Assembly: GCF_002127265.1 (NCBI RefSeq)
Contig: NZ_NFUU01000003.1
Span: forward strand, 310,001 to 374,000
Direction: 5' to 3'
Length of the DNA: 64,000 bases
Origin: Hydrogenophaga sp. IBVHS1
GTDB taxonomy: Bacteria > Pseudomonadota > Gammaproteobacteria > Burkholderiales > Burkholderiaceae_C
Shown: in pieces, positions 49,396-57,695 of the stretch
Position numbering within the stretch: position 1 is the first letter of the stretch
How the letters are laid out: each line of letters begins with the position of its first letter
Position numbers and translations under genes: made by a program
The notes under the pieces: model-generated
Told to the model about the DNA's origin: nothing
The model's input: only the letters and a program-made list of their open reading frames with translations
Databases searched by the model: none

Positions 49396-51513
49396 TCAGA
49401 AACTTTCCCAGTCGCCTTCGGCACTGGCAGACGCCTTGACCGGTTCGGGACGGGGGGCTTGCACCACGGGACGCTGGGGCGCGGGCGCGGGAGCAACGGG
49501 TTTGGTCACCACAGCGCGCGGCGCAGCGACGGGTGAAGGTGCCGGGGTGGCTCGGGGTGCCGGAGCGACCACCGAAGCCGGCGCATCGCCGGTGCGGAAC
49601 ACGCGCACGACCTGGTCGAGGCGGGCGGCCTGGTCTTTCAGGCTCTCGGCCGCGGCCGCGCTCTGCTCGACCAGCGCTGCGTTCTGCTGCGTCATCTGAT
49701 CGAGCTGCGTCACCGCCACGTTGACTTGGCCAATGCCGTCGCTCTGCTCGCCCGCGGCCGCCGTGATCTCGCCAATGATGTCGCTCACTCGCTGCACCGA
49801 GCCCACGATCTCGCTCATCGTCTGGCCCGCATCGGCCACCAGGCGTGAACCGGTTTCCACCTTGTCCACGCTCGCCCCGATCAGCCCCTTGATTTCCTTG
49901 GCCGCCTGCGCGCTGCGTTGCGCCAGATTGCGCACTTCACCCGCGACCACCGCAAAGCCCCGGCCCTGCTCGCCCGCGCGCGCCGCCTCCACCGCCGCAT
50001 TGAGCGCCAGGATGTTGGTCTGGAACGCGATGCCGTCGATCACGCCGATGATGTCGCTGATCTTCTTGCTGCTGTGGTTGATCTCGTCCATGGTGGTGAC
50101 CACCTGGCCCACCACCTGTCCACCGCGCACGGCAATCTCCGCCGCGCTGGCCGCAAGCTGGTTCGCCTGGCGTGCCGCATCGGCGCTCTGGCGCACCGTG
50201 CTGGTGAGCTGCTCCATGCTGGCCGCCGTCTCTTCCAGGCTGCTCGCCGCCTGCTCGGTGCGTGCACTCAGGTCCTGGTTGCCGGAGGCAATCTCCACCG
50301 ACGCCGTGCTGATGCTGTCCGTCGCGCTGCGCAGCTCGCGCATCATCCCCAGAAAGCGCATGCGCATGCTTTCCACTTCGCGCACGAGACGGCCGATTTC
50401 GTCCTGACGGTTGCTCTGGAAGGCGTGACTCAGGTCGCCCTGGGCCACCGTGGTCACGGCCTCGGTGAGCTCACCCAGTGGCTGGCTCACGTTGCGGCGC
50501 ACCAGCAGGTAGAGCCCGCCGCCGAGCAAGGCGGTGGCCACCAGCAGCAGGGCCCACAAGGCGTACATGCTGTTCCAGTGAGCGGCCATGGCTTCGGTGT
50601 CGGACACCTCGGCGACGATCCACCAACCGCCCGCGGCCGACTCGCGTTTGCTGACCCAGGGGTCGCGGATCTCGGCGTTGAAAAGCGGTGCCGCGCTGCG
50701 AACGAATGCCTGCGGCGTTTCGCGCAGGCTGGTGAGCATGGCATCGGCGCCGGGATTGACGTCGAGCACCTTCTTGCCGGCGGCGGTGGGGTGCGACACA
50801 AAGATGGCATCGGCGTTGCTCGCGCGCGGATCGACGATGTACGTGCCTCCGCTCTCGAAAAATCGTGCCTCGCTCACCAGCTTGTCGAGCGACGCCTGGA
50901 AGTCGGCGATGTCGAATCCGATGAACAGGATGCCGACCACCTTGCCGGCCTCGTCGCGCATCGCTTCGTAGTGCGTCATGTACGGCTTGCCGAACAGCAC
51001 AGCGCGGCCGGTGTAGGCCTTGCCTTCGAGCATGAGCGGGTAGGCCGGGTGGTTGCGCGCGAGCAAGGTGCCCATGGCGCGTTCGCCGTTTTCCTTTTTC
51101 AGCGACGTGCTCACGCGCTCGAAGTCGTCACCCTTGCGCATGAAGATGGTGGCCACACCGCCATTGGTGCGGTTGAAAGTGTCCACCTCCGAGAAATCGC
51201 CATTGAGCAGCATGCCCCAGCTTTTGAGCATGCCGGCAGAGGCGTCCAGCTCGAATTTGTCGGCGAACTTCTGGCGGAACGGCCGGTATGCCCGGTCGGT
51301 CATCATGCGCGCGGTGGTATCGAAGGCGTCGACCGAGTTGGCCACCGAGGCGGCCTTGTCGCCGGCCCATTCGACCAGGCTCTCGCGCGAGCGGCTCTCG
51401 GCCACAACGGCCATCACGCCGCTGATGAGCACGAGCACGCCCGCGAGCATGGCTACCGAGAGCAGCGAGACCCGGCGGGCAACGGATTTGGTGGAGGTGG
51501 ATGACGTGTTCAT
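49396..51513 (-). CDS. Methyl-accepting chemotaxis protein (Cache sensor) with DWESF tail
   Basis: A 705-residue receptor with TM1 ([22 protein letters not shown]) and a large periplasmic Cache domain ([20 protein letters not shown] ... [27 protein letters not shown] ... [18 protein letters not shown]). TM2 ([23 protein letters not shown]), HAMP and a signalling domain shared with the preceding receptor follow. A Pro/Ala/Val-rich linker of about 55 residues then ends in EGDWESF. The last five residues fit the xWxxF docking pentapeptide of E. coli Tar/Tsr (NWETF), which recruits CheR/CheB. It lies 31 bp downstream of cheW. Confidence 0.95.
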   Translation of the reverse strand: MNTSSTSTKSVARRVSLLSVAMLAGVLVLISGVMAVVAESRSRESLVEWAGDKAASVANSVDAFDTTARMMTDRAYRPFRQKFADKFELDASAGMLKSWGMLLNGDFSEVDTFNRTNGGVATIFMRKGDDFERVSTSLKKENGERAMGTLLARNHPAYPLMLEGKAYTGRAVLFGKPYMTHYEAMRDEAGKVVGILFIGFDIADFQASLDKLVSEARFFESGGTYIVDPRASNADAIFVSHPTAAGKKVLDVNPGADAMLTSLRETPQAFVRSAAPLFNAEIRDPWVSKRESAAGGWWIVAEVSDTEAMAAHWNSMYALWALLLVATALLGGGLYLLVRRNVSQPLGELTEAVTTVAQGDLSHAFQSNRQDEIGRLVREVESMRMRFLGMMRELRSATDSISTASVEIASGNQDLSARTEQAASSLEETAASMEQLTSTVRQSADAARQANQLAASAAEIAVRGGQVVGQVVTTMDEINHSSKKISDIIGVIDGIAFQTNILALNAAVEAARAGEQGRGFAVVAGEVRNLAQRSAQAAKEIKGLIGASVDKVETGSRLVADAGQTMSEIVGSVQRVSDIIGEITAAAGEQSDGIGQVNVAVTQLDQMTQQNAALVEQSAAAAESLKDQAARLDQVVRVFRTGDAPASVVAPAPRATPAPSPVAAPRAVVTKPVAPAPAPQRPVVQAPRPEPVKASASAEGDWESF
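49595..50333 (-). repeat. 739-bp direct repeat, copy 2 (receptor signalling domain)
   Basis: Partner of 47831-48569. Identity ends abruptly at the base after 50333, where the two genes diverge completely in the linker before the signalling domain, and at the other end where the Pro-rich tail of this receptor begins. Sharp borders with silent-site identity point to gene conversion or a recent duplication. Confidence 0.9.
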
Positions 51514-51544
51514 CGGAGCGTGTGTTCGTTGAAATGAGCCGGGT

Positions 51545-52072
51545 TCATTGCAGGACCTGGGTCGCGTCCATCAGCCCCATGTCCTGGCTGGACATCAGGG
51601 CTTCGATGTCCATCAGGATCAGCATGCGTTCGCCCACGCTGGCGATGCCGGTGATGAAGCTGGTGTCCACGCTGGTGTTCATTTCGGGCGCTGGCTTGAC
51701 CAGATCGCCAGCCAGCTCCAGCACATCCGACACAGAATCGACCACCGCACCCACCACACGACCACGCACGTTGAGCACGATCACCACGGTGAAGCCGTTG
51801 TATTCCACCTTGTCGCAACCGAGCTTGATGCGCAGGTCCACCACCGGCACGATCACGCCGCGCAGATTCACCACGCCTTTGATGAACGATGGCGCGTTGG
51901 CGATTCGGGTCGGTTCTTCATACGAACGGATTTCCTGCACCCGCAGGATGTCGATGCCGTACTCCTCGCCACCCAGGCGGAAGGTGAGGAATTCGGCACT
52001 GGCTTTCAGGCTGGCGGCAGCGCGTGCGCTGTCCTGGCGGGCATTGGGGTGGGCTTCGCGGCGCATGTCCAT
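51545..52072 (-). CDS. cheW: Chemotaxis adaptor CheW
   Basis: I start at [19 protein letters not shown], for 175 residues. The CheW fold shows [25 protein letters not shown], the receptor-binding [27 protein letters not shown], and [22 protein letters not shown]. It links receptors to CheA. It is first in the cluster cheW-mcp(Cache)-mcp-mcp. cheA and the response regulators are not in this window, so this is a satellite cluster. A sigma-28-like -10 lies upstream. Confidence 0.95.
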   Translation of the reverse strand: MDMRREAHPNARQDSARAAASLKASAEFLTFRLGGEEYGIDILRVQEIRSYEEPTRIANAPSFIKGVVNLRGVIVPVVDLRIKLGCDKVEYNGFTVVIVLNVRGRVVGAVVDSVSDVLELAGDLVKPAPEMNTSVDTSFITGIASVGERMLILMDIEALMSSQDMGLMDATQVLQ

Positions 52073-52107
52073 GGAATCGGTCCTCGGTAATCGGGTTAGT
52101 CCATGGA

Positions 52108-52115
52108 ATATCGGC
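52108..52115 (-). promoter_or_regulatory. Candidate sigma-28 (FliA) -10 element upstream of cheW
   Basis: On the cheW strand GCCGATAT matches the FliA -10 consensus GCCGATAA at 7 of 8 positions, 36 bp upstream of the cheW ATG. The expected -35 (TAAAGTTT-like) is poorly matched at 15-16 bp spacing (a GGACTTCA-type sequence). The case rests on the -10 and on gene function. Confidence 0.35.
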
Positions 52116-52278
52116 CACCTGGAGCGGGGCTGAAGTCCGAAAAAACCAGACAAACCCTTCCCAATCGCCGGCCAGCGCGTCAGCGCCAGTACCAAAGTAC
52201 ACACCCGGTCAGGCGCGCAGCGTGGGGGCTTGTCGCTCCAGTGACCCCCTGCGCCCCGGCGTCTGCTAAGTTGATTGC

Positions 52279-52968
52279 ATGAACGCATCTGCCTTGCCCG
52301 GCCCGCAACACTTGGCCGCCACCCGTTGTATCGACCACGACCACCCTGCGGTGAAGGCGTTTGTGGAAGAACATGCCCGAGGCATCACGCCACGCGATCG
52401 TGCGGCCGCGCTCTACCTGGCGGTTCGCGACCGCGTGCGCTACGACCCGTACCGCATTGATCTCTCGCCACACGGCATGTCCGCCAGCAAGGCCATCGAA
52501 CAGGGGCACGGCTGGTGCGTGCCGAAGGCCGTGCTGCTGGCGGCGGTCTGCCGCGCCGACGGCATACCCGCGCGACTGGGTTTTGCCGATGTGCGCAACC
52601 ACCTGTCCACCGAACGGCTGCGCAAGACGATGGGCACCGATGTGTTCGCCTGGCACGGCTATACCTCGATCTGGCTCGATGGCGGCTGGCGCAAGGCCAC
52701 ACCGGCGTTCAACATCGAGCTGTGCGAAAAGTTCGGCTTGCTGCCGCTGGAGTTCGACGGCACGCAGGATTCGCTCTACCACCCCTTCGACCGCGAAGGA
52801 CGGCAGCACATGGAGTACGTGAACGAGCGTGGCGCTTTCGACGACCTGCCGCTGGCCCAGCTGAGCGAGGCCTTCAGGCAGATCTATCCGGACATGCCCA
52901 GTGCCGACGCGGTGCCTGAGGGTGACTTTGCGGCCGATGCAGCGCGCGAAGCCGCTCGATCAGCTTGA
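52279..52968 (+). CDS. Transglutaminase-like cysteine peptidase superfamily protein
   Basis: A 229-residue cytoplasmic protein. The transglutaminase core shows the catalytic Cys in EQGHGWCVPKAVLLAAVCRA and the His in VFAWHGYTSIWLDGGWRKATPAFN. The family's conserved RDRVRYDPYRIDL precedes them. The third residue, usually Asp after the His strand, is not obvious (KATPAFN), so I cannot confirm a complete triad. Substrates are unknown. It is divergent from cheW, and its 3' end overlaps the convergent metW by 9 bp. Confidence 0.82.
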   Translation: MNASALPGPQHLAATRCIDHDHPAVKAFVEEHARGITPRDRAAALYLAVRDRVRYDPYRIDLSPHGMSASKAIEQGHGWCVPKAVLLAAVCRADGIPARLGFADVRNHLSTERLRKTMGTDVFAWHGYTSIWLDGGWRKATPAFNIELCEKFGLLPLEFDGTQDSLYHPFDREGRQHMEYVNERGAFDDLPLAQLSEAFRQIYPDMPSADAVPEGDFAADAAREAARSA

Positions 52969-53541
52969 GAAGCGAAACACGGCCGTGCTGGCCATCAGGT
53001 TGGGCCAGGTGCGGATTTCGCGGCCTTCGTGCAGGCCAAAACTGTCTTCGATGGTGAGACCGTTGCGCCGGGCCAGCACCTCGAAGTCGGCGTGGGTGCC
53101 CACCCGGATGTTCGGGGTGTCGTACCACTCGTAAGGCAGCCGCTTGGTCACCGGCATGCGGCCACGCAGCACATGCAGGCGGTTGACCCAGTGCGCGAAG
53201 TTGGGAAACGCCACCACGCCCAGACGCCCCACGCGTGCGGTTTCGCGCAGCATGGTTTCGGCGTTCCGCAAGTGTTGCAGCGTGTCGATCTGCAGCACCA
53301 CGTCGAACGCGTCGTCGCCAAACATGGTCAACCCGTCTTCCAGGTTGAGCTGCAGCACTTGAACGCCGCGCTTCATGCAGGCCAGCACCTTGGCATCGTC
53401 GATCTCCACGCCGTAGCCGGTGCAGGCGCGGGTGGATTGCAGCAGCGCGAGCAGCGCGCCGTCGCCACAGCCCAGGTCGAGCACGCGCGAACCCGGGGGC
53501 ACCAGGCGCGCAATGGAATTGAGAATGGCCAGCTCGCTCAT
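52960..53541 (-). CDS. metW: Methionine biosynthesis protein MetW
   Basis: The start [20 protein letters not shown] gives 193 residues. A class-I methyltransferase fold has motif [16 protein letters not shown] and [19 protein letters not shown]; the conserved tail includes [23 protein letters not shown]. MetW is needed together with MetX for homoserine acylation in many proteobacteria. The ATG overlaps the metX stop (ATGA), so the proteins are made in step and share the metX riboswitch. Confidence 0.95.
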   Translation of the reverse strand: MSELAILNSIARLVPPGSRVLDLGCGDGALLALLQSTRACTGYGVEIDDAKVLACMKRGVQVLQLNLEDGLTMFGDDAFDVVLQIDTLQHLRNAETMLRETARVGRLGVVAFPNFAHWVNRLHVLRGRMPVTKRLPYEWYDTPNIRVGTHADFEVLARRNGLTIEDSFGLHEGREIRTWPNLMASTAVFRFSS

Positions 53542-54773
53542 GCCGAGCCTCCCTTCAGCGTGCTCGCCAGCGCCTGATCGAAATAGGCGCGCACGGCGCC
53601 AAGGTAGCGCGGATCGTCGAGCAGGAAGGCGTCGTGACCGTGCGGCGCGTCGATCTCGGCATAGGTCACCTCGCGGCGGTTGTCGAGCAGGGCCTTGACG
53701 ATTTCGCGGCTGCGCGCGGGCGAGAAGCGCCAGTCTGTGGTGAAGCTCACGAGGAAGAACCGCGCACGCGCGCGGGCCAGCGCAGCGGTGAGGTTGCCGT
53801 CGAACTCGCGCGCTGGGTCGAAGTAGTCCAGTGCGCGCGTGATCAGCAGGTAGGTATTGGCGTCGAAATACTCGCTGAACTTGTCGCCCTGGTAGCGCAG
53901 GTAGCTTTCGATCTGGAACTCCACGTCTTGTGTGCTGTATCGGTAGGCGTCGAGGAGAGCTGCGCGATCCGGCGCCGGGCCGCCCCAAGCCGCATCGGCC
54001 CCCTCGGGGGGCAGCGAACCACGCGCAGCGGGGAGCGTGGGGGCCAGGTTCCTGCCGAACTTCTCGTTCATCACGTCGTCGCTGAGGTAGGTGATGTGGC
54101 CGATCATGCGGGCGATGCGCAGGCCGCGCCGCGGCAGGGTGTCGTGGCGCAGGTAGTTGCCATCGTGAAAATCCGGGTCGGTCACGATGGCTCGACGTGC
54201 CACTTCGTTGAACGCAATGTTCTCGGCGGTCAGGTTGGGGGCACTCGCCACCACCACGGCGTGGCGCACCCGCTGCGGGTATTGCAGCGTCCATGACAAG
54301 GTCTGCATGCCGCCCAGGCTGCCGCCCATGACGGCGGCCAGCGTTTCGATGCCCATGACATCCAGCAGTCGCGCCTGGGCATCCACCCAGTCTTCCACGG
54401 TGACCACGGGGAAATCCGCGCCCCAGGGCGCGCCCGTGGCGGGGTTGGCGTGGGTGGGTCCGGTGGAGCCGAAGCAGGAGCCCAGGTTGTTGACGCCGAT
54501 GACGAACCAGCGATCGGTGTCGACCGGTTTGCCGGGTCCGATCATGTTGTTCCACCAGCCCTCGCTGCGCGCCAGCGGCTGACCATTGGCGTCGGCGTGC
54601 CAGCCGGCCACGTGGTGCGAAGCGTTGAGCGCGTGACAGATAAGAACAGCATTGGAGCGATCGGCGTTGAGCGCTCCATAGGTCTCCACCACCAGCTCGT
54701 AGGCTGGCAGGACGGCACCGCTGCGAAGCGGCAGCGGTTCGGTGAATCGAAACGTTTGAGGCGTGGCGATCAA
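53538..54773 (-). CDS. metX: Homoserine O-acyltransferase MetX carrying a repeat-encoded insertion
   Basis: This 411-residue alpha/beta hydrolase-fold enzyme starts at a TTG ([16 protein letters not shown]); no ATG is available. Landmarks are [12 protein letters not shown], the nucleophile [15 protein letters not shown], and the C-terminal [13 protein letters not shown] with the catalytic His. It acylates homoserine in methionine synthesis. After EKFGRNLAP comes a stretch of about 27 residues ([19 protein letters not shown]...) that relatives lack. It is encoded by a REP-like element (53965-54044). The frame then resumes at [20 protein letters not shown]. Upstream lies a SAM-II riboswitch with a terminator. 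Confidence 0.95.
   Translation of the reverse strand: MIATPQTFRFTEPLPLRSGAVLPAYELVVETYGALNADRSNAVLICHALNASHHVAGWHADANGQPLARSEGWWNNMIGPGKPVDTDRWFVIGVNNLGSCFGSTGPTHANPATGAPWGADFPVVTVEDWVDAQARLLDVMGIETLAAVMGGSLGGMQTLSWTLQYPQRVRHAVVVASAPNLTAENIAFNEVARRAIVTDPDFHDGNYLRHDTLPRRGLRIARMIGHITYLSDDVMNEKFGRNLAPTLPAARGSLPPEGADAAWGGPAPDRAALLDAYRYSTQDVEFQIESYLRYQGDKFSEYFDANTYLLITRALDYFDPAREFDGNLTAALARARARFFLVSFTTDWRFSPARSREIVKALLDNRREVTYAEIDAPHGHDAFLLDDPRYLGAVRAYFDQALASTLKGGSA
53965..54044 (-). repeat. REP-like repeat, copy B, inside metX
   Basis: The reverse complement matches copy A upstream of birA from GCCCCCACGCTCC to GGCCCGG/CGGATCG, with about a dozen differences. The repeat is in frame and contributes roughly 27 residues to MetX. 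Copy A is intergenic, so B is the coding exception. Confidence 0.85.
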
Positions 54774-54803
54774 GGCAATGTCCAGACCGGGCGCCGGGCG
54801 CCC

Positions 54804-54838
54804 AAAAAAAACCCGATACCGCCAAGAGCGAGATCGGG
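54804..54838 (-). terminator. Intrinsic terminator in the metX leader, just after the riboswitch
   Basis: CCCGAT-CT-CGC and GCG-GT-ATCGGG form a stem with a 5-nt loop (TCTTG), followed by eight U. It starts 3 nt after the aptamer and ends 31 nt before the metX start. GAGAT/ATCTC, overlapping its 5' arm, could form a competing hairpin. This suggests transcription-level control. Confidence 0.8.
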
Positions 54839-54840
54839 AA

Positions 54841-54895
54841 TCTCCCCTTTAGCGGCATTTCTAAAGCGCCCGCAATTCGGATCAAATCGGCGCTG
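54841..54895 (-). promoter_or_regulatory. SAM-II (SAM-alpha) riboswitch controlling metX-metW
   Basis: The minus-strand RNA follows the SAM-II pattern. P1 is formed by AGCGCC (54894-54889) and GGCGCT (54870-54865). Between them lies GATTTGATCCGAATTGCGG, matching the conserved GAUUU...CCG.AUUGC loop. The 3' pseudoknot strand reads TAGAAATGCCGCTAAAGGGG, matching the AAAUG..GCUAAA..GGG consensus. This aptamer class senses S-adenosylmethionine and sits upstream of metX/metA genes. A -10-like TATACT (54903-54908) lies 8 bp upstream, so transcription would begin at the aptamer edge. Confidence 0.88.
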
Positions 54896-55040
54896 AGGGC
54901 GGAGTATAAGTTCAAGCGGCCATTGCCGGGCGTCAGCACCAGTTTGGGGCCATGTTGTAACGGCGCATCGGCGCCAGCGGGGGCTTGCGCATCCTGAAAA
55001 ATAGTTACTGTTTCCGGCGCATTCAGCGCATAATTGTCTG

Positions 55041-55068
55041 GCGAGTGCCCGAAACACTCGCTTTGACA
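55041..55068 (+). promoter_or_regulatory. Inverted repeat and -35-like element upstream of the RRM protein gene
   Basis: GCGAGTG-CCCGAAA-CACTCGC (55041-55061) is a perfect 7-bp inverted repeat, directly followed by TTGACA (55063-55068). No good -10 lies at 16-18 bp. Extended -10-like TGCTACAG is about 23 bp away. The 383-bp gap 54774-55156 thus holds the metX leader on one strand and this region, with a leader rich in T, on the other. Confidence 0.4.
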
Positions 55069-55156
55069 AGTGATCGGTTGGTTTCGCGTGCTACAGGTTT
55101 TGTGTGCTAACGGGGCTCCATCGCTATTTTTATCAGTGTTATTAGGAGTCCCAACC

Positions 55157-55582
55157 ATGGGCAACAAACTGTACGTGGGCAATCTGCCCTACACCGTGCG
55201 CGACGAAGACCTGCAACAAGCTTTCGGCGCCTACGGCTCCGTCAACAGCGCCAAGGTCATGATGGAACGCGATACCGGCCGCTCCAAGGGCTTTGGTTTC
55301 GTCGAAATGGGCAGCGATGCCGAAGCACAGTCCGCCATTGAAGGCATGAACGGCCAGTCCCTGGGCGGTCGCAGCCTGGTGGTCAACGAAGCCCGTCCGA
55401 TGGAAGCCCGCCCCCCCCGCAGCGGTGGCGGCGGCTTCGGCGGTGGTGGTGGCGGCGGTGGCCGCAGTGGTGGCGGCGGCTTCGGTGGCGGCGGTGGTGG
55501 TGAAGGCGGCTTCCGCAGCCCCTACGGCGGCGGTGGCCGTCGTGAAGGTGGTGGCGGTGGTGGTGGCCGCGGCGGTTACTGA
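55157..55582 (+). CDS. Glycine-rich RRM RNA-binding protein
   Basis: A 141-residue protein with one RRM: RNP2 KLYVGNLPYTV and RNP1 RSKGFGFVEM, about residues 3-80. A tail of about 58 residues is almost only Gly with Arg, Ser and Phe (RSGGGGFGGGG type, ending RGGY). The tail is RGG-like and probably disordered. The layout matches cyanobacterial Rbp and plant GRP7 proteins, often cold-induced. AGGAG lies just before the start. RNA targets are unknown. A strong bidirectional terminator follows. Confidence 0.92.
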   Translation: MGNKLYVGNLPYTVRDEDLQQAFGAYGSVNSAKVMMERDTGRSKGFGFVEMGSDAEAQSAIEGMNGQSLGGRSLVVNEARPMEARPPRSGGGGFGGGGGGGGRSGGGGFGGGGGGEGGFRSPYGGGGRREGGGGGGGRGGY

Positions 55583-55634
55583 TCGCCCACACCCGTCAGC
55601 CTGAACCAGCGCCCCGCGCTGGTCCTCCAGCAGA

Positions 55635-55677
55635 CATGAAAAAAGCCCTGTGGTCCTGCCACAGGGCTTTTTTCATG
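55635..55677. terminator. Bidirectional terminator between the RRM gene and the SDR gene
   Basis: A perfect 19-bp inverted repeat (55635-55653 and 55659-55677) with a 5-nt loop. The core GCCCTGTGG/CCACAGGGC is flanked by A6/T6, so both directions yield a U-tract. The SDR stop codon (55673-55675) lies inside its arm. Confidence 0.93.
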
Positions 55678-56476
55678 TTTGCTTCTGCCGGTGCTTGCGC
55701 GGCCGCCCGGCCAGGAGGCGGTCGAACGCCGCGTTGGGCAGCAGGCGCAGCAACTTGGCCACCACACCCATCTGCCAGGGAATCACGCGGTAGCTGGTGC
55801 GCGAGCGAATGGCAGTGAAGGCGCGATCGGCGAAGGTTTGTGCGCTGAGCAGAAAAGGCATTGCGTATCGGTTCTGGCGCGTCAGGGGCGTGTCCACATA
55901 GCCAGGCAGCAACGTGACCACCGCCACCCCGGTCCCGCGCAGCTCACCGCGCAGGCTCTCGCAATAGGCCACCACCGCAGCCTTGCTGGCGCAGTAGGCG
56001 GCATGGCCCGGCAGGCCCCGGATGGCGGCCACGCTGGCGATGCCGACCAGCGCACCGCTGCCGCGCGCCACCATGCCAGCCACGAAGGGGTGAAACGTGG
56101 CGGCCAGGCCGATGTTGTTGGTGGCGAAGAGGCGAGCCATGACATCGATGTCTTCCCGCACCGCGGTGTCCATGCCGATGCTGACGCCCGCATTGGCAAT
56201 CACCACATCGGGCAGGCCCTGGCTGGCGATACAGGCCTGGCCAGCCGTGACGATGCTGGCCGTGTCGGCCACGTCGGCGCCGTACACGCGGCACTTCGCC
56301 TCATCAAAACCCTGCGCGTCGGCCCAGGCCTGCATCTCTGCGGTGCGGCGGGCCACCAGCGCAAGGCGGTAGCCGTCTCGCGCGAACCGCGCGGCCATGG
56401 CCTGGCCGATGCCGCTGGAGGCGCCGGTGATGAAAACCAGCGGACCGGCAGTCGAGGACGACGGGGTGCTGTTCAT
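55673..56476 (-). CDS. Short-chain dehydrogenase/reductase
   Basis: A 267-residue classical SDR. The cofactor motif TGASSGIGQAMA (about residues 17-28) is followed by LVARRTAEM, favouring NADP. Later landmarks are VIANAGVSIG, Ser in GIASVAAIRG, the catalytic YCASK and LLPGYVDTPLT. The substrate is unknown. Its ATG overlaps the lptC stop (ATGA), so it is the fourth gene of the kdsD-kdsC-lptC unit. Elsewhere lptA usually occupies that place. The stop codon lies in the terminator stem. Confidence 0.9.
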   Translation of the reverse strand: MNSTPSSSTAGPLVFITGASSGIGQAMAARFARDGYRLALVARRTAEMQAWADAQGFDEAKCRVYGADVADTASIVTAGQACIASQGLPDVVIANAGVSIGMDTAVREDIDVMARLFATNNIGLAATFHPFVAGMVARGSGALVGIASVAAIRGLPGHAAYCASKAAVVAYCESLRGELRGTGVAVVTLLPGYVDTPLTRQNRYAMPFLLSAQTFADRAFTAIRSRTSYRVIPWQMGVVAKLLRLLPNAAFDRLLAGRPRKHRQKQT

Positions 56477-57144
56477 CTCGGCTCCATGCGGACTTTGACG
56501 CGGCCCTTGAAGTTCGCCACCCGCTCGTCGCCAACGTAGTCTAGGTTGTCGGCCTGAAGGCGATCGGTGCCTCGCAACAACGTGACGGGTTGGTCCGACA
56601 CGACGCGTTCGGGTGCGGTGTAGATGTGCAGGAACTCGCCGCGAAACTCCAGCCGGGGCACGGCCTCGCCCGTCGCGTTAACACCCGCTTCGCGCACAAC
56701 CACAGCGTTGCCTTCGAGGATGAACTCCGTGTTGTCGCCGTTGGTGGTGATGAGGCGGGCACTGGCCAGTGTGGGCAGCCCGTTCAGGCCGACGTGACGG
56801 ATCCGGCCGTTGTCGACCTCGACCGTGTCGTTGGCAGGGTAATGGCGGGCCTCCACACCGTTCAGCTCGGTTTTCAGGATGCCGGTGGCGTCGAACACCT
56901 TCACCGAGAAGCGGCGCATGAAGTAGTCGGGCTCGCTGCTGACGGGGCGATCCACCTCGGGCGATTCGGCCACAGGCGTGGCGCGCAGCAACCAGTAGGA
57001 GGCGAGCGCGAGCAGGCCCATGAGCAGCACCGGCAGGTAGATGGACAGGCTGTCGAGCCACTTGCGCTTTCGCCGGGGCGCGCGCGGCACGACGGCGGTC
57101 GTGTCGACGTCGTCGAAGAAATCCAGCGGATCGGTCGTGCTCAC
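56473..57144 (-). CDS. lptC: LPS export ABC transporter periplasmic protein LptC
   Basis: A 223-residue protein with a cytoplasmic basic head (RAPRRKRKWLDSLS) and a single membrane helix (IYLPVLLMGLLALASYWLL). The periplasmic LptC beta-jellyroll includes PDYFMRRFSVKVFDATGILKTELNGVEARHYP and FRGEFLHIYTAPERVVSDQPVTLLRGTD. It passes LPS from LptBFG to LptA. The 4-bp overlaps with kdsC and with the SDR gene place it mid-operon. lptA and lptB do not follow, contrary to the usual order. Confidence 0.93.
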   Translation of the reverse strand: MSTTDPLDFFDDVDTTAVVPRAPRRKRKWLDSLSIYLPVLLMGLLALASYWLLRATPVAESPEVDRPVSSEPDYFMRRFSVKVFDATGILKTELNGVEARHYPANDTVEVDNGRIRHVGLNGLPTLASARLITTNGDNTEFILEGNAVVVREAGVNATGEAVPRLEFRGEFLHIYTAPERVVSDQPVTLLRGTDRLQADNLDYVGDERVANFKGRVKVRMEPR

Positions 57145-57695
57145 CGGGAAGCCGCTTCCAGCTCGCGGGCGTAAGCACCGCTGGCCACGAGCAGCAGGTC
57201 GCAGACATCGCGCACTGCGCCGGCGCCCGGCAGGCGTTGCGCAACGAAGTGCGCAATGGCCAGCACCTCGGCGTGTGCGGTGGAAGGCGCGCAGGCGAGC
57301 GCGGCGCGGCGCATCAGTGGCAGGTCGGGCCAGTCGTCGCCCATGGCGGCGGCAGCGCTCCAGTCGAGGCCGAGCTCGGCCAGGATGGCCTCGGCCGCTG
57401 GTGCCTTGTCTTCGGTACCCAGTCGCACATGCTCGACACCGAGCGCGCTCAGGCGCGCGCGCAACGCAGCAGAATCGCGCCCGCTGATCACGGCCGGCGT
57501 CACACCGGCGCGGCGCAGCAGCTTGATGCCGTGGCCATCGAGAGTGTGGAAACGTTTGAGCGTCTCGCCAGCCTCGCTGATGTAGAGGCCCCCATCGGTG
57601 AGCACACCGTCCACATCGAAAAAGGCCACGCGCACCGGTTGGGCCCGCAGCAACAGGGTCGGAGGAAATTCGAGCACTGGGCGCAGGGGCGTCAT
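57141..57695 (-). CDS. kdsC: 3-deoxy-D-manno-octulosonate-8-phosphate phosphatase KdsC
   Basis: A 184-residue HAD-family phosphatase with motif I FFDVDGVLTDGGLYI, motif II VISGRDSAAL, the Lys in LGTEDKAPAAEAIL and motif IV AMGDDWPDLPLM. It dephosphorylates KDO-8-phosphate to KDO for the LPS inner core. Short members like this lack a cap and act as tetramers. It overlaps kdsD and lptC by 4 bp each. Confidence 0.95.
   Translation of the reverse strand: MTPLRPVLEFPPTLLLRAQPVRVAFFDVDGVLTDGGLYISEAGETLKRFHTLDGHGIKLLRRAGVTPAVISGRDSAALRARLSALGVEHVRLGTEDKAPAAEAILAELGLDWSAAAAMGDDWPDLPLMRRAALACAPSTAHAEVLAIAHFVAQRLPGAGAVRDVCDLLLVASGAYARELEAASR

Noticed and set aside
52216..52236. Third copy of the birA/metX repeat between cheW and the transglutaminase gene
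   Set aside because: Only the short GCGCAGCGTGGGGGC stretch resembles the element's end. The core hairpin and the GGGCGGCCC block are absent, so this may be chance.
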